In this document: one piece after another, positions 16,127-23,082 of the stretch | Numbering within the stretch: the stretch's first letter is position 1 | How the letters are laid out: every line of letters begins with the position of its first letter | Origin: B4-G1 sp964393895 | GTDB lineage: Bacteria; Chloroflexota; Anaerolineae; B4-G1 | DNA length: 33,613 nucleotides | Reading direction: 5' to 3' | Assembly: GCA_964393895.1 (NCBI GenBank) | Contig: CAYMWP010000035.1 | Coordinates: 1-33,613 of the forward strand | Notes under the pieces: model-generated | What the model saw: the letters and a program-made list of their open reading frames with translations, nothing else | Told to the model about the DNA's origin: nothing | The model's database searches: none | Program-made: the position numbers and the translations under genes

Positions 16127-16753
16127 TCAACCAACAGATGGACCTCTTATGGCCGCCAGTATGCCGGAAAGCAGGAGCAACGCGAACCCGGTCGTACAAG
16201 CGACCAATCCCCAGCCCAGGCCAAGGGTCTCGCCGTACAGCGCGACGACGAGAGGGCGGAGCAGGCCGAATTGGTGCAGCGCGGGGATGGCGCCGGCAAG
16301 CGCCAGTACCGTCACCAGGGCCCCCCAGGCGCGCTGGGGGAGCCGGTGGGCCAGGAGGCTCAGAAGAACTAACGCCGCACCGCCGAGAGCCAGGCTCAGG
16401 TGCCCGCGGTACTCCGCAGCGAGGTAGAATCCGTAGGGGGGCAATGCGACGAGGGCAAGCAGGAGGGCGAGGGCGAGGCCGACGAAGCGAATAACGGGAC
16501 GAACGGCGAGCACCGAGACCGCAAGACCCAGCAGGATAGCGGCAGCGGTCGCGGGGGTGAGAAATAACCAGCGAATCACGGGCGTCACGCCGCCCTGCAC
16601 CTGGGGAAAGAATTTGGCGAACTCGGCCAGTTCGAACCCCGTCACGGTGAGGGCGGCCGTCTCGTGGGGTATCCAGGGGCCAAAGTAGCCCACGACGACC
16701 AGGGCGATACCCAATAACCTGATCTCCAATCTCCAATCCCTAAACTCAAGCAT
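16127..16753 (-). CDS. Unrecognised membrane protein, about six helices
   Basis: A 208-residue hydrophobic protein. Predicted helices lie near 11-30, 62-82, 86-108, 117-135, 141-160 and 180-200. It has no recognised family motif. It begins 3 nt after the beta-flower-like gene's stop and shares its promoter. The N-terminal codons come from GATTGGAGATTGGAGAT, a short tandem 7-mer that recurs in intergenic DNA of such genomes, so the first ~12 residues may be a recent extension. The function is unknown. Confidence 0.65.
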   Translation of the reverse strand: MLEFRDWRLEIRLLGIALVVVGYFGPWIPHETAALTVTGFELAEFAKFFPQVQGGVTPVIRWLFLTPATAAAILLGLAVSVLAVRPVIRFVGLALALLLALVALPPYGFYLAAEYRGHLSLALGGAALVLLSLLAHRLPQRAWGALVTVLALAGAIPALHQFGLLRPLVVALYGETLGLGWGLVACTTGFALLLLSGILAAIRGPSVG

Positions 16754-16756
16754 AGA

Positions 16757-17125
16757 TCAGTCTTCCCAATCGGGCCGCAGCTCGGAGATGTATCTAAAGA
16801 TGTCTGGTTCCTCCTCAAAGACGTCCACCACGCTCCAGGGCAGTTCGGCAAAGAGGGGCGCCAGGGGCACGCCGGAGGGGGGCCTGAGCTTGGTGGGGCC
16901 CGGAGGCGCGGGACGGAGCGGCCGGTTTTTGCGGATGCGCTGCCGCAGGATGCGCCCGCACGCCCCGCGCGCTTCGTCCGAGAGAAAGCCGACGTACTGG
17001 CCGTCGCGATTGTAAACGTCCTTCCCGTCGAGCCAGGCGATCCATTCTCCCAGGGTGTCGTAGAGACGGCCCTCGTGGAGCAGGGCGACCCATTCGCCAT
17101 TCGTGGAGTAGATAGGCTGCATCAC
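16757..17125 (-). CDS. 4-fold beta-flower-like small protein
   Basis: A 122-residue protein. The first ~50 residues contain four short repeats built on hydrophobic pairs and Gly turns (IYSTNGEWVALL, LYDTLGEWIAWL, VYNRDGQYVGFL), the pattern of the '4-fold beta flower' domain. The rest has a basic, Pro-rich linker (about 60-88) and an acidic, Trp-containing C-terminus. GGAGG sits 7 nt before the GTG at 17125 and 10 nt before the following ATG at 17122, so either could start it. It is the first gene of a two-gene operon with a membrane protein. The function of the domain is not known to me. Confidence 0.65.
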   Translation of the reverse strand: MMQPIYSTNGEWVALLHEGRLYDTLGEWIAWLDGKDVYNRDGQYVGFLSDEARGACGRILRQRIRKNRPLRPAPPGPTKLRPPSGVPLAPLFAELPWSVVDVFEEEPDIFRYISELRPDWED

Positions 17126-17151
17126 GACCAGACCTCCGATGTGATGCTAGA

Positions 17152-17180
17152 ATTATAGCCTGGAAGGATGCAGGAGGCAA
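17152..17180 (-). promoter_or_regulatory. Sigma70-type promoter of the beta-flower/membrane protein operon
   Basis: On the minus strand TTGCCT (17180-17175), a 17-nt spacer and a perfect TATAAT (17157-17152) lie about 27 nt before the start codon. Confidence 0.75.
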
Positions 17181-17219
17181 GGGGCAGGATGTGGGGCAAG
17201 TTTCTTACCCGCTGTCTGG

Positions 17220-18377
17220 CTAGTCCCAGAGATCAAGCACGGCCAAAAGTTGGCGGGCGGCCTTTTCCCAACTGAACTGGGCCGCTTGAGCAAGTCCCCT
17301 GGCGATCATCCCCTGGCGTAGAGCGGCGTCCTCCAACGCGCGGGCCATCGCTGCGGTCAGACCGTCAGTGTTGAGCGGATCAACCAATAGTGCGGCCTGG
17401 CCCGCGACCTCTGGGAGCGAGGAAACGTCGGAACAGACGACGGGCGCGCCGCAGGCCATAGCTTCCAGCACCGGCAACCCAAAGCCCTCGTACAGCGACG
17501 GGAAGGCAAAGAGGCTCGCGCCGCGATACAGGGCCGGCAGGTCAGCGTCCTCCACAAAGCCCAACACGCGCACGCGGTCGGGGTGACTGCCCGCCTCGGC
17601 CAGAATTTCCTCGTAGAGCCAGCCCTTTCCTCCCGCGATGACGAGTTGAGTGCCGCCAGACAACTTGGCGAAAGCCCTTATCAGGCGGACATAGTTCTTG
17701 CGCGGCTGGAGGGTGCCGACGCTGAGGACGTAGGGCCGGCCGCCGATGGAGTAGCGGGCGCGGGTGCGCTCGGCTTCACCCCGTTCGGGCTGGGGGCAGA
17801 AACGGGGATCCACGCCGCTATAGAGCACGTCCACCTTCTCCGGCTCTGTGCCCAGGTGAGCGATCAGATCGGCGCGGGTGGCCTCCGAATCGGCCAGCAC
17901 CCGGTCGGCGCGGGCCACGGAGCGAGTCACCACCTGGGTCAGGTATTGCACCAGCTTGGGCACAAAGTGCTCGGGGTAGTGCAGGAACGAGAGATCGTGG
18001 ACGGTGAGCAGGGTGCGGGTGGCGCGGCGGGTGGGAGGGAGGACAAAGTCGGGGGAGTAGAAAACATTGAGCGGGCCGGTGATGCTCTCGACCGGGACGG
18101 GCAAGTGCAAGCGGTGCCACAGGCGGGCCAGCCAGTCGTCGCTGAGGGGGAGGGTGCGAGTGGTGAATTGCGAATCGGAAATAGAGCGCAGCCGGACGAT
18201 CTCGCGTTGCCAGTGGGCGCGGGGCAACCCGCCGACTGCGGCGAAGAGGACGTACTGGTGGGGCAACGTGGCATCTTGTCCTGCGAGCGCCAGGAGCGCG
18301 CCGACCAACTCGCGCGTGTAGCGACCGATGCCGGCGCGCTGGCGGGCCGCGGCGGTGTAGTCCATGCCGATGCGCAT
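17220..18377 (-). CDS. Glycosyltransferase family 4 (GT-B fold)
   Basis: A 385-residue retaining glycosyltransferase that moves a sugar from a nucleotide donor. The N-terminal acceptor domain starts MRIGMDYTAAARQRAGIGRY, with a glycine-rich loop. The C-terminal domain holds VGTLQPRKNYVRLIRAF (220-236), an Arg/Lys phosphate-binding segment, and PSLYEGFGLPVLEAMACG, with the EX7E pair Glu297/Glu305. The ATG overlaps the gtrA-like stop by one base (TGATG); the frame extends 106 codons upstream only as shadow of that gene. Context suggests surface polysaccharide or lipid-linked sugar assembly. Acceptor and donor are unknown. Confidence 0.93.
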   Translation of the reverse strand: MRIGMDYTAAARQRAGIGRYTRELVGALLALAGQDATLPHQYVLFAAVGGLPRAHWQREIVRLRSISDSQFTTRTLPLSDDWLARLWHRLHLPVPVESITGPLNVFYSPDFVLPPTRRATRTLLTVHDLSFLHYPEHFVPKLVQYLTQVVTRSVARADRVLADSEATRADLIAHLGTEPEKVDVLYSGVDPRFCPQPERGEAERTRARYSIGGRPYVLSVGTLQPRKNYVRLIRAFAKLSGGTQLVIAGGKGWLYEEILAEAGSHPDRVRVLGFVEDADLPALYRGASLFAFPSLYEGFGLPVLEAMACGAPVVCSDVSSLPEVAGQAALLVDPLNTDGLTAAMARALEDAALRQGMIARGLAQAAQFSWEKAARQLLAVLDLWD

Positions 18378-18868
18378 CAGTCTACGTCCGAGTAGGTCCA
18401 GACCCGGTTGATGATAAAGTTCCAGAACAGAACGATCCCCGTCGCGATGGCCTTGGCCAGATTGTATCCCAGTTTGTAGACCGCCTCGTATTCCAGCGCC
18501 AGCGGTAGGCCGCCGACCAGCGAGGCGCAGGGAAAGCGCAGGAGCAGCAGTATGCCGGTGTTTATCCCCCAGCCCACGACGTTGACGACGAAGAATTGCA
18601 GCAGTTGCGTTCGAATGGGTTTGGAGCGCGAGTCGGGATAGGTCCAGTACCGGTTCCAGGTAAAGTTGCTCAACACGGCGGCGGTGAAGGAGCATGTGTT
18701 GGAGAGAACGATGGGAAGCCCCAGTACGGCGTGCAGCAGGTAGAGGGTTCCAAAGTCCACCACCGCGCCGATGATGCCGACGACGGAGAATTTGAGAAAC
18801 CGCCCAATCTCCTTGTGGTTGGCGCGCGTGGCGCCGAGGAGGCGGGCGGTCAACGTGGGGTCTTTCAT
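18377..18868 (-). CDS. GtrA-like membrane protein (polyprenyl-linked sugar flippase family)
   Basis: A 163-residue GtrA/DPMS-type protein with four membrane helices. It shows the duplicated family pattern: RFLKFSVVGIIGAVVDFGTLYLL early, the mid-protein NFTWNRYWTYPDSR and the C-terminal NFIINRVWTYSD. These proteins are thought to flip polyprenyl-phosphate sugars across the membrane. The ATG at 18868 is preferred to a TTG at 18913, because the TTG falls inside an inserted MITE-like element. Translation is coupled to the downstream GT4 gene. Confidence 0.88.
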   Translation of the reverse strand: MKDPTLTARLLGATRANHKEIGRFLKFSVVGIIGAVVDFGTLYLLHAVLGLPIVLSNTCSFTAAVLSNFTWNRYWTYPDSRSKPIRTQLLQFFVVNVVGWGINTGILLLLRFPCASLVGGLPLALEYEAVYKLGYNLAKAIATGIVLFWNFIINRVWTYSDVD

Positions 18869-18878
18869 AAAAATCGTT

Positions 18879-18964
18879 AAATCGTTAGGGTGTGTTTCAA
18901 ATGAGTTGGGCAAGACCTCCGAGGTCTAGGGTCTCTACTGAAATGAAACACACCCAAATCGTTA
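18879..18964. mobile_element. 68-bp MITE-like element with 12-bp TIRs and 9-bp target duplication
   Basis: GGGTGTGTTTCA (18888-18899) and TGAAACACACCC (18944-18955) are perfect 12-bp terminal inverted repeats. The 9-bp sequence AAATCGTTA flanks both ends (18879-18887 and 18956-18964), as expected for a transposition target duplication. A third overlapping copy of AAATCGTTA lies at 18871-18879. The element encodes nothing and carries the palindrome AGACCTCCGAGGTCT in its centre. The right duplication contains the stop codon of the DUF3782-like gene. The parent transposase is not in the window. Confidence 0.8.
18913..18927. repeat. AGACCTCCGAGGTCT palindrome, copy 1
   Basis: A 7+1+7 perfect palindrome inside the MITE-like element. 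Two further copies lie at 29827-29841 and 29912-29926. The shared core with the third copy extends to CAAGACCTCSGAGGTCTAG. Confidence 0.8.
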
Positions 18965-19720
18965 CGCAAGCAGAGCCGGTGTCACTCGCTCTCCATTGGG
19001 GTCCAGAACTCCGATGCCCAACCTGCGGGCCTCGTCATCCACTACCTGGTACACGCGCAATCCGAAAAAGTAGGGCAAGAACGGTTTCGTTACACCGGCG
19101 ACTGCTAACTGCTGCTGGAAGTCTGGATCGTTCAGGCGACTCGACCAGCGGCGCAGTTCTTTGAGCCGGGCGCGGGCCTTGACGTCAACCAGGACATAGA
19201 CCTGTTCTCCATCTGGCGTCTCGACACGCGTCACGACATCCACTTCCCCGTCCACAGCCAGGGCATAGGGCGCTTCTAGCAGACGGCAGCCTTTCTGTTC
19301 CAAAGTGTACGCCAGTATTTCTTCCGCCTCGCCCTCCGCCTCGATACCCAACACGTTGCTGATCAGCCCAACCCGATGGTCGAGGCTATACAACCGCTCT
19401 AGCATTCCCAACTGAGTGGCAGCCAGTTTAGCCACCTGCTCCTCGGTGCGCTTTTGCGCCTCGGCCAGCTCCTCGACGCGCGCCTCGGTGCGCTTTTGCG
19501 CTTCGGCCAGTTCGACCACGACAGCTTCTAGGCGGTCGAGCCGGCTGTCGGTGCGTTTTTGGGCCTCAGAGATCGTGCGCTCCAGACGCCCTAGCTCATC
19601 CTTGCGGATAGCTTGGCGCGTTGCTTCCATTTGTTCCTGGATCATTGGGGCCACGATGGTTTGTACCCAAGCGGCCATTTCGGGCGTCTGAACAGTCTGT
19701 ATATCTTGCACGTTGGGCAT
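18962..19720 (-). CDS. DUF3782-like protein: coiled coil plus PD-(D/E)XK-type nuclease fold
   Basis: A 252-residue protein. The first ~40 residues are followed by a long coiled coil in which EAQKRT recurs at 21- and 14-residue spacing (ELAEAQKRTEARVE-type units). The C-terminal half has a PD-(D/E)XK-like core: an Asp in GEVDVVTRV followed by VYVLVDVKARA, giving D...DxK. This is the layout of DUF3782/DUF4143-adjacent proteins, common in cyanobacteria and Chloroflexota, of unknown biological role. GGAG lies before the ATG at 19720. The stop codon lies in the 9-bp duplication of the adjacent MITE, so the original C-terminus could have differed by a few residues. Nuclease activity is inferred only. 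Confidence 0.75.
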   Translation of the reverse strand: MPNVQDIQTVQTPEMAAWVQTIVAPMIQEQMEATRQAIRKDELGRLERTISEAQKRTDSRLDRLEAVVVELAEAQKRTEARVEELAEAQKRTEEQVAKLAATQLGMLERLYSLDHRVGLISNVLGIEAEGEAEEILAYTLEQKGCRLLEAPYALAVDGEVDVVTRVETPDGEQVYVLVDVKARARLKELRRWSSRLNDPDFQQQLAVAGVTKPFLPYFFGLRVYQVVDDEARRLGIGVLDPNGERVTPALLA

Positions 19721-19802
19721 CTCTCCACTCCTCCGTCTCGCCGCTTCGTCGGGCAACGGCAACCGCCGTTGAAGGTGCGTCGTACCGGGTTACTGATTAC
19801 AA

Positions 19803-21323
19803 TTATAACTCTGATTGAGCAATGGGACAAGAACGGACGACCCAGGCCAAAAGACCCAACATAGCGCCGATGTGCAGGTGGACGTTGTTGACGTAGAGAT
19901 TGTCCAAAAGGTGATGGACACTCAAGTGGGTCCAGGTTCCCAGCAGGCCGATGGCGACCCCGCGCAAGAGTCCCTCGGCGCGGCGGGTGGCCCGCCAGGT
20001 CTGCCAAAATACCACGCCCCAGAGAATCAGGTAGGCGACCAGGCCGATGAGACCTGTCTCGGCAGCGATGTTCAGATAAAAGTTGTGGGCGTGGCCCAGC
20101 GCGATGGGCCAGTTTATGAGCGCAAATCGGGAGTAGGCCGGCTCGTAGCAGCCAAAGCCGACCCCGGCCCACAGGTTGTAGCGGAACATCTCCAACGCCG
20201 CCTGCCAGTGGGCCAACCGTTCGATGACGGCAAAGTTGGCGTCATTGATGCCCACCCCGCGCACGTCCTCGAATCGCACGTCCTGGGCAAAGTCGGTCAG
20301 GCGGGCCAGGATGGATTCTGGTATCAATCCCGCCTGGTACAGCCCCAGCTCCCCGCCGGCGAGCAGGACAATCAACAGCAGCCCCCAGCGGGCCTGGCGC
20401 GGCAGGGCGAGCGCCATCACCGCCAGCGCCGCTCCGAACCCCAGCCACGCCCCGCGGCTCCAGGACATGCCCAGCGCGGCTCCCATAGCAGCGACGATGA
20501 CGAGCAGGAAGGGGGCGCGCCTGCGCGTCTTGCGGTCTGTAAGCGCACCCCACAGCACTCCCACAGCCAACGGCAGCGTCAGCCCCAGGTATCCCGCGTA
20601 CGGATTCGGCTGCTCGAACGTGCCGTAGGCGCGGTAGAAACGGTCGCCCAGCACGGTGATGGCAAAGTGATCCGGCCCCTCGCCGCGCAGCGCAAACTGG
20701 TACACTCCCACTCCGGCCTGGAATAGCCCCGTCACGAGCAGCGCGCCCAGCAGCCACGGCAGGCGTCGGGAAGTGAGATGGTCGTAGACAAAGAGGAACA
20801 ACAGCAGGATCTGCACCCACTTGATAAGTTCGGGCAGTCCGTAGATGGGCAGTTCGACCGCGTCCCACAGAGAAAGCAGCGCCGCGCCGATAAAGATGAG
20901 CAGGGGCAGCAATAGGGGCAGATGAGAAACCAGGTTTTTGTCGCTCCGCTTACAGAAAAACCTGGTTTCTTCCCCCTCGGGGTTGCCCAGAGGGTTGGGG
21001 ATACGAATCTCTCGGCGCACCAACCCCCGCGCCAGCCAGGCGACCAGCGCCAGCGCGACAAAGAATTGGGCGATCTGAGCCGGCGCCTGCGGCACCTCGG
21101 CCCGCAGGTAGGCCCACAGTGGGCCGAGGAAGAGCGCGGCCGCCAGCCCCACCAGCGGCTCGATCACCGTCGCCACGCCGACGACCGCCAGCCCGACAAA
21201 GAGCACGCCCCCCAGCGGCGTGAGGCGGATCAGCAGCAGACCGGCGAGGAGCGCCAGCGCCAGCCCCAGGAGCGTGACCAGCGGCTCGTTCCAGGCCAAC
21301 GAGGGCAGGGGCCGATTTTCCAT
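19803..21323 (-). CDS. O-antigen ligase-like (Wzy_C/WaaL) membrane protein
   Basis: A 506-residue protein with about 10-12 membrane helices. The Wzy_C/O-antigen ligase region has RAYGTFEQPNPYAGYLGL and, after the long extracytoplasmic loop, ALGHAHNFYLNIAAETGLIGLV, with the conserved His residues. Such proteins join or polymerise lipid-linked glycans. Residues about 118-133 (EETRFFCKRSDKNLVS) are encoded by a palindromic repeat (20925-20970) inserted in a charged loop between helices, without breaking the frame. The ATG at 21323 is chosen; the frame runs 48 codons further up, through a second copy of the repeat. No good Shine-Dalgarno is seen. Confidence 0.85.
   Translation of the reverse strand: MENRPLPSLAWNEPLVTLLGLALALLAGLLLIRLTPLGGVLFVGLAVVGVATVIEPLVGLAAALFLGPLWAYLRAEVPQAPAQIAQFFVALALVAWLARGLVRREIRIPNPLGNPEGEETRFFCKRSDKNLVSHLPLLLPLLIFIGAALLSLWDAVELPIYGLPELIKWVQILLLFLFVYDHLTSRRLPWLLGALLVTGLFQAGVGVYQFALRGEGPDHFAITVLGDRFYRAYGTFEQPNPYAGYLGLTLPLAVGVLWGALTDRKTRRRAPFLLVIVAAMGAALGMSWSRGAWLGFGAALAVMALALPRQARWGLLLIVLLAGGELGLYQAGLIPESILARLTDFAQDVRFEDVRGVGINDANFAVIERLAHWQAALEMFRYNLWAGVGFGCYEPAYSRFALINWPIALGHAHNFYLNIAAETGLIGLVAYLILWGVVFWQTWRATRRAEGLLRGVAIGLLGTWTHLSVHHLLDNLYVNNVHLHIGAMLGLLAWVVRSCPIAQSEL
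20925..20970. repeat. AGAAACCAGG palindromic repeat inside the O-antigen ligase gene
   Basis: AGAAACCAGGTTTTT (20925-20939) and its exact complement AAAAACCTGGTTTCT (20956-20970) surround a 16-nt centre. A second copy lies at 21343-21375 and a fragment at about 21514-21525. Five of the six reading frames through the element are free of stops. Confidence 0.85.
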
Positions 21324-21342
21324 AGTAGGTTGAAAGACTGCC

Positions 21343-21375
21343 AGAAACCAGGTTTTTCCGAAAAACCTGGTTTCT
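21343..21375. repeat. AGAAACCAGG palindromic repeat, compact copy
   Basis: AGAAACCAGGTTTTT and AAAAACCTGGTTTCT are separated by only CCG; the pairing extends to 16 bp with flanking C/G. It lies 20 nt upstream of the O-antigen ligase ATG and could form a strong hairpin in its leader. Confidence 0.85.
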
Positions 21376-21745
21376 GACGATACGGGCCAGGTTGGTAGCT
21401 CTCGTCCAGCAGTTCGGCCGTAAAACAGGCAATCCAGCACCGGCTCTTCCAGGCCGGTACAGGCCAAAAGCGCTTGTATTCATAGCCTGGGGGGCATTCG
21501 TTCCCAGCTCCCCAGAAACCAGAATTCAGGACGTAGAGGGCAAGACGTGGTGGCGCATACCCGAAACCTCCAGTCGCGCCCGGCGCAACAAGCGGACATC
21601 GTCCCCCTCCGGATTGTCCAAGTCTTGTTCCCTTTTCTTTTTACCATAGTTATCGTAATTGTCAACCCACCTTACTGTCCGGATAAGGAATAGTTTGCCA
21701 GTTTCCAGACAGCAATCAAAATTGAGGATCGCTCGTTCCCACTAC

Positions 21746-21774
21746 TTGTATCCTGAACCTACCTCTGGTATGAT
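21746..21774 (+). promoter_or_regulatory. Promoter giving a leaderless mRNA for the C39-like gene
   Basis: TTGTAT (21746-21751), a 17-nt spacer and TATGAT (21769-21774), preceded by TGG, place the expected transcription start at about the A of the ATG at 21781. Confidence 0.6.
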
Positions 21775-21780
21775 GGGGGT

Positions 21781-23028
21781 ATGGCAAAATCACGCTCCAT
21801 CCTGGTCCTGGTCGCCCTGTTGACGTTGCTGGGTGTCAGCTTACTGGCCTGCCCGGCCCTCATCCGCGCGCTGCCTGGCCGCTATGCTTATTACTTGCCA
21901 CGGCCGCTCCAGGAGCTACGTCACGACCCTCACCCAGACATTCTTCCCACGCCGGCGATCATACACACCACGCAGCCGCCATCGCTCACGCCCCCTCCCA
22001 CCTGGACGCCCACCCTGCCTCCCAGTCCCACAGCAACCCCAACCCCGTCGCCCAGCCCCACCTTGCCCGCCAGCTTTACCCTCACCGGCCTGCGCCACGA
22101 GCACCAGGGCTGGAACAACTGCGGGCCGACCACGCTGGCCATGGCCCTCTCCTACTGGGGGCGCGACGAGACTCAGCGTGAGGTCGCCCCTGCGCTCAAG
22201 CCCGACCCGGAGGACAAGAACGTCAGCCCGTGGGAGATGGAGGCCTACGTGCGCGGCCTGGGGTTGGGCGCCATCGTGCGCGTGGGCGGCGACCTGGAGC
22301 GGCTCAAAGGGCTGGTGCGGGCCGGCTTTCCCGTTATCGTCGAGACCTGGTACGTGCGCGACGCCCGCGATCAACTGGGCCACTACCGGCTCATCGTCGG
22401 CTATGACGACGCAGCCGCGCAGTTCATCACCTACGACTCGCTCCACGGCCCCGACGTGACCATCGGCTACCGGGAGTTGGACGAGCTGTGGCGCGTCTTT
22501 AACCGGGTCTACCTGGTGATCTATGCAATGGAGCAATGGGATGTGCTGGCGGCGAACCTCGGCCCGTATCTGGACGACGCGGCGATGTACGAGTGGGCAT
22601 TGGAGACGGCCCGCGCCGAGGCAGCGCTCCCTCTCGAATCCTGCGTGGCCTACGCCGACTGCGCCGACTGGGTGACGTTCTCCTGGTTCAGCGCCGGCTC
22701 TAGCCTGACCTCGCTGGGGCGGCACGCCGAGGCTGCGGCAGCCTACGACCAGGCGCGACAGTTAGGGTTGCACTATCGTATGCTGTGGTACCAGTTCGGC
22801 CCCTACGAGAGTTACTATAGCGTGGGCCGGCATGGCGACATAGTCGCGCTGGCCGACGCAACGCTGGCGACGACCGGCAACCTGGAAGAATCCTACTACT
22901 GGCGCGGCAAGGCCCGGCTGGCGCAAGGGGACATTGTCGGCGCGCGAGCCGACTTTGAGGCGGCGCTGCGTTACCACGAGGATTGGACTCCGGCCGTGAT
23001 CGAGTTGGCGGGAATGGGTGCTCCATGA
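21781..23028 (+). CDS. Secreted or anchored C39-like cysteine peptidase with TPR repeats
   Basis: A 415-residue protein. An N-terminal signal or anchor helix (about 6-24, ending LLAC, possibly lipobox-like) is followed by a Pro/Thr-rich linker (about 55-97). The C39-like domain (about 100-250) has the nucleophile Cys114 in QGWNNCGPTTLAM, His201 in LGHYRLIVGYDD and a candidate Asp219 in ITYDSLHG. The C-terminal ~130 residues form TPR-like helices (SSLTSLGRHAEAAAAYDQARQLG and YWRGKARLAQGDIVGARADFEAAL). C39 relatives cleave double-glycine leaders or process exported proteins, but this one is not fused to an ABC transporter, so its substrate is unknown. It stands alone, convergent with the PBP gene. 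Confidence 0.85.
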   Translation: MAKSRSILVLVALLTLLGVSLLACPALIRALPGRYAYYLPRPLQELRHDPHPDILPTPAIIHTTQPPSLTPPPTWTPTLPPSPTATPTPSPSPTLPASFTLTGLRHEHQGWNNCGPTTLAMALSYWGRDETQREVAPALKPDPEDKNVSPWEMEAYVRGLGLGAIVRVGGDLERLKGLVRAGFPVIVETWYVRDARDQLGHYRLIVGYDDAAAQFITYDSLHGPDVTIGYRELDELWRVFNRVYLVIYAMEQWDVLAANLGPYLDDAAMYEWALETARAEAALPLESCVAYADCADWVTFSWFSAGSSLTSLGRHAEAAAAYDQARQLGLHYRMLWYQFGPYESYYSVGRHGDIVALADATLATTGNLEESYYWRGKARLAQGDIVGARADFEAALRYHEDWTPAVIELAGMGAP

Positions 23029-23036
23029 AGACTCGA

Positions 23037-23071
23037 CCCGTAGGGCGGGTTCCTCACCCGCTGCCTACGGG
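23037..23071. terminator. Bidirectional hairpin between the C39-like and PBP genes
   Basis: CCCGTAGG (23037-23044) pairs with CCTACGGG (23064-23071) and GCGGGT with ACCCGC inside, with a 5-nt loop and a 2-nt bulge. It lies in the 54-nt convergent gap. There is no long T run, so its action as a terminator is inferred. Its CCCGCTGyCT side resembles DNA near 17210. Confidence 0.45.
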
Positions 23072-23082
23072 GTGGAAGGTGG

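Larger units (their letters stand above)
21324..21780. other. 457-bp intergenic region with repeats and few signals
   Basis: This divergent region between the O-antigen ligase-like and C39-like genes holds the palindrome at 21343-21375, a fragment of the same repeat near 21514, an isolated minus-strand TTGACA (21664-21659) without a well-spaced -10, and the C39 promoter. A minus-strand frame of 61 codons (21480-21665), with GGAGGGGG before an internal ATG, has no recognisable protein character and is not called. Confidence 0.5.

Noticed and set aside
21324..21467. 48-codon N-terminal extension of the O-antigen ligase-like gene
   Set aside because: It would translate the intergenic palindrome and lacks a membrane helix or start signals.
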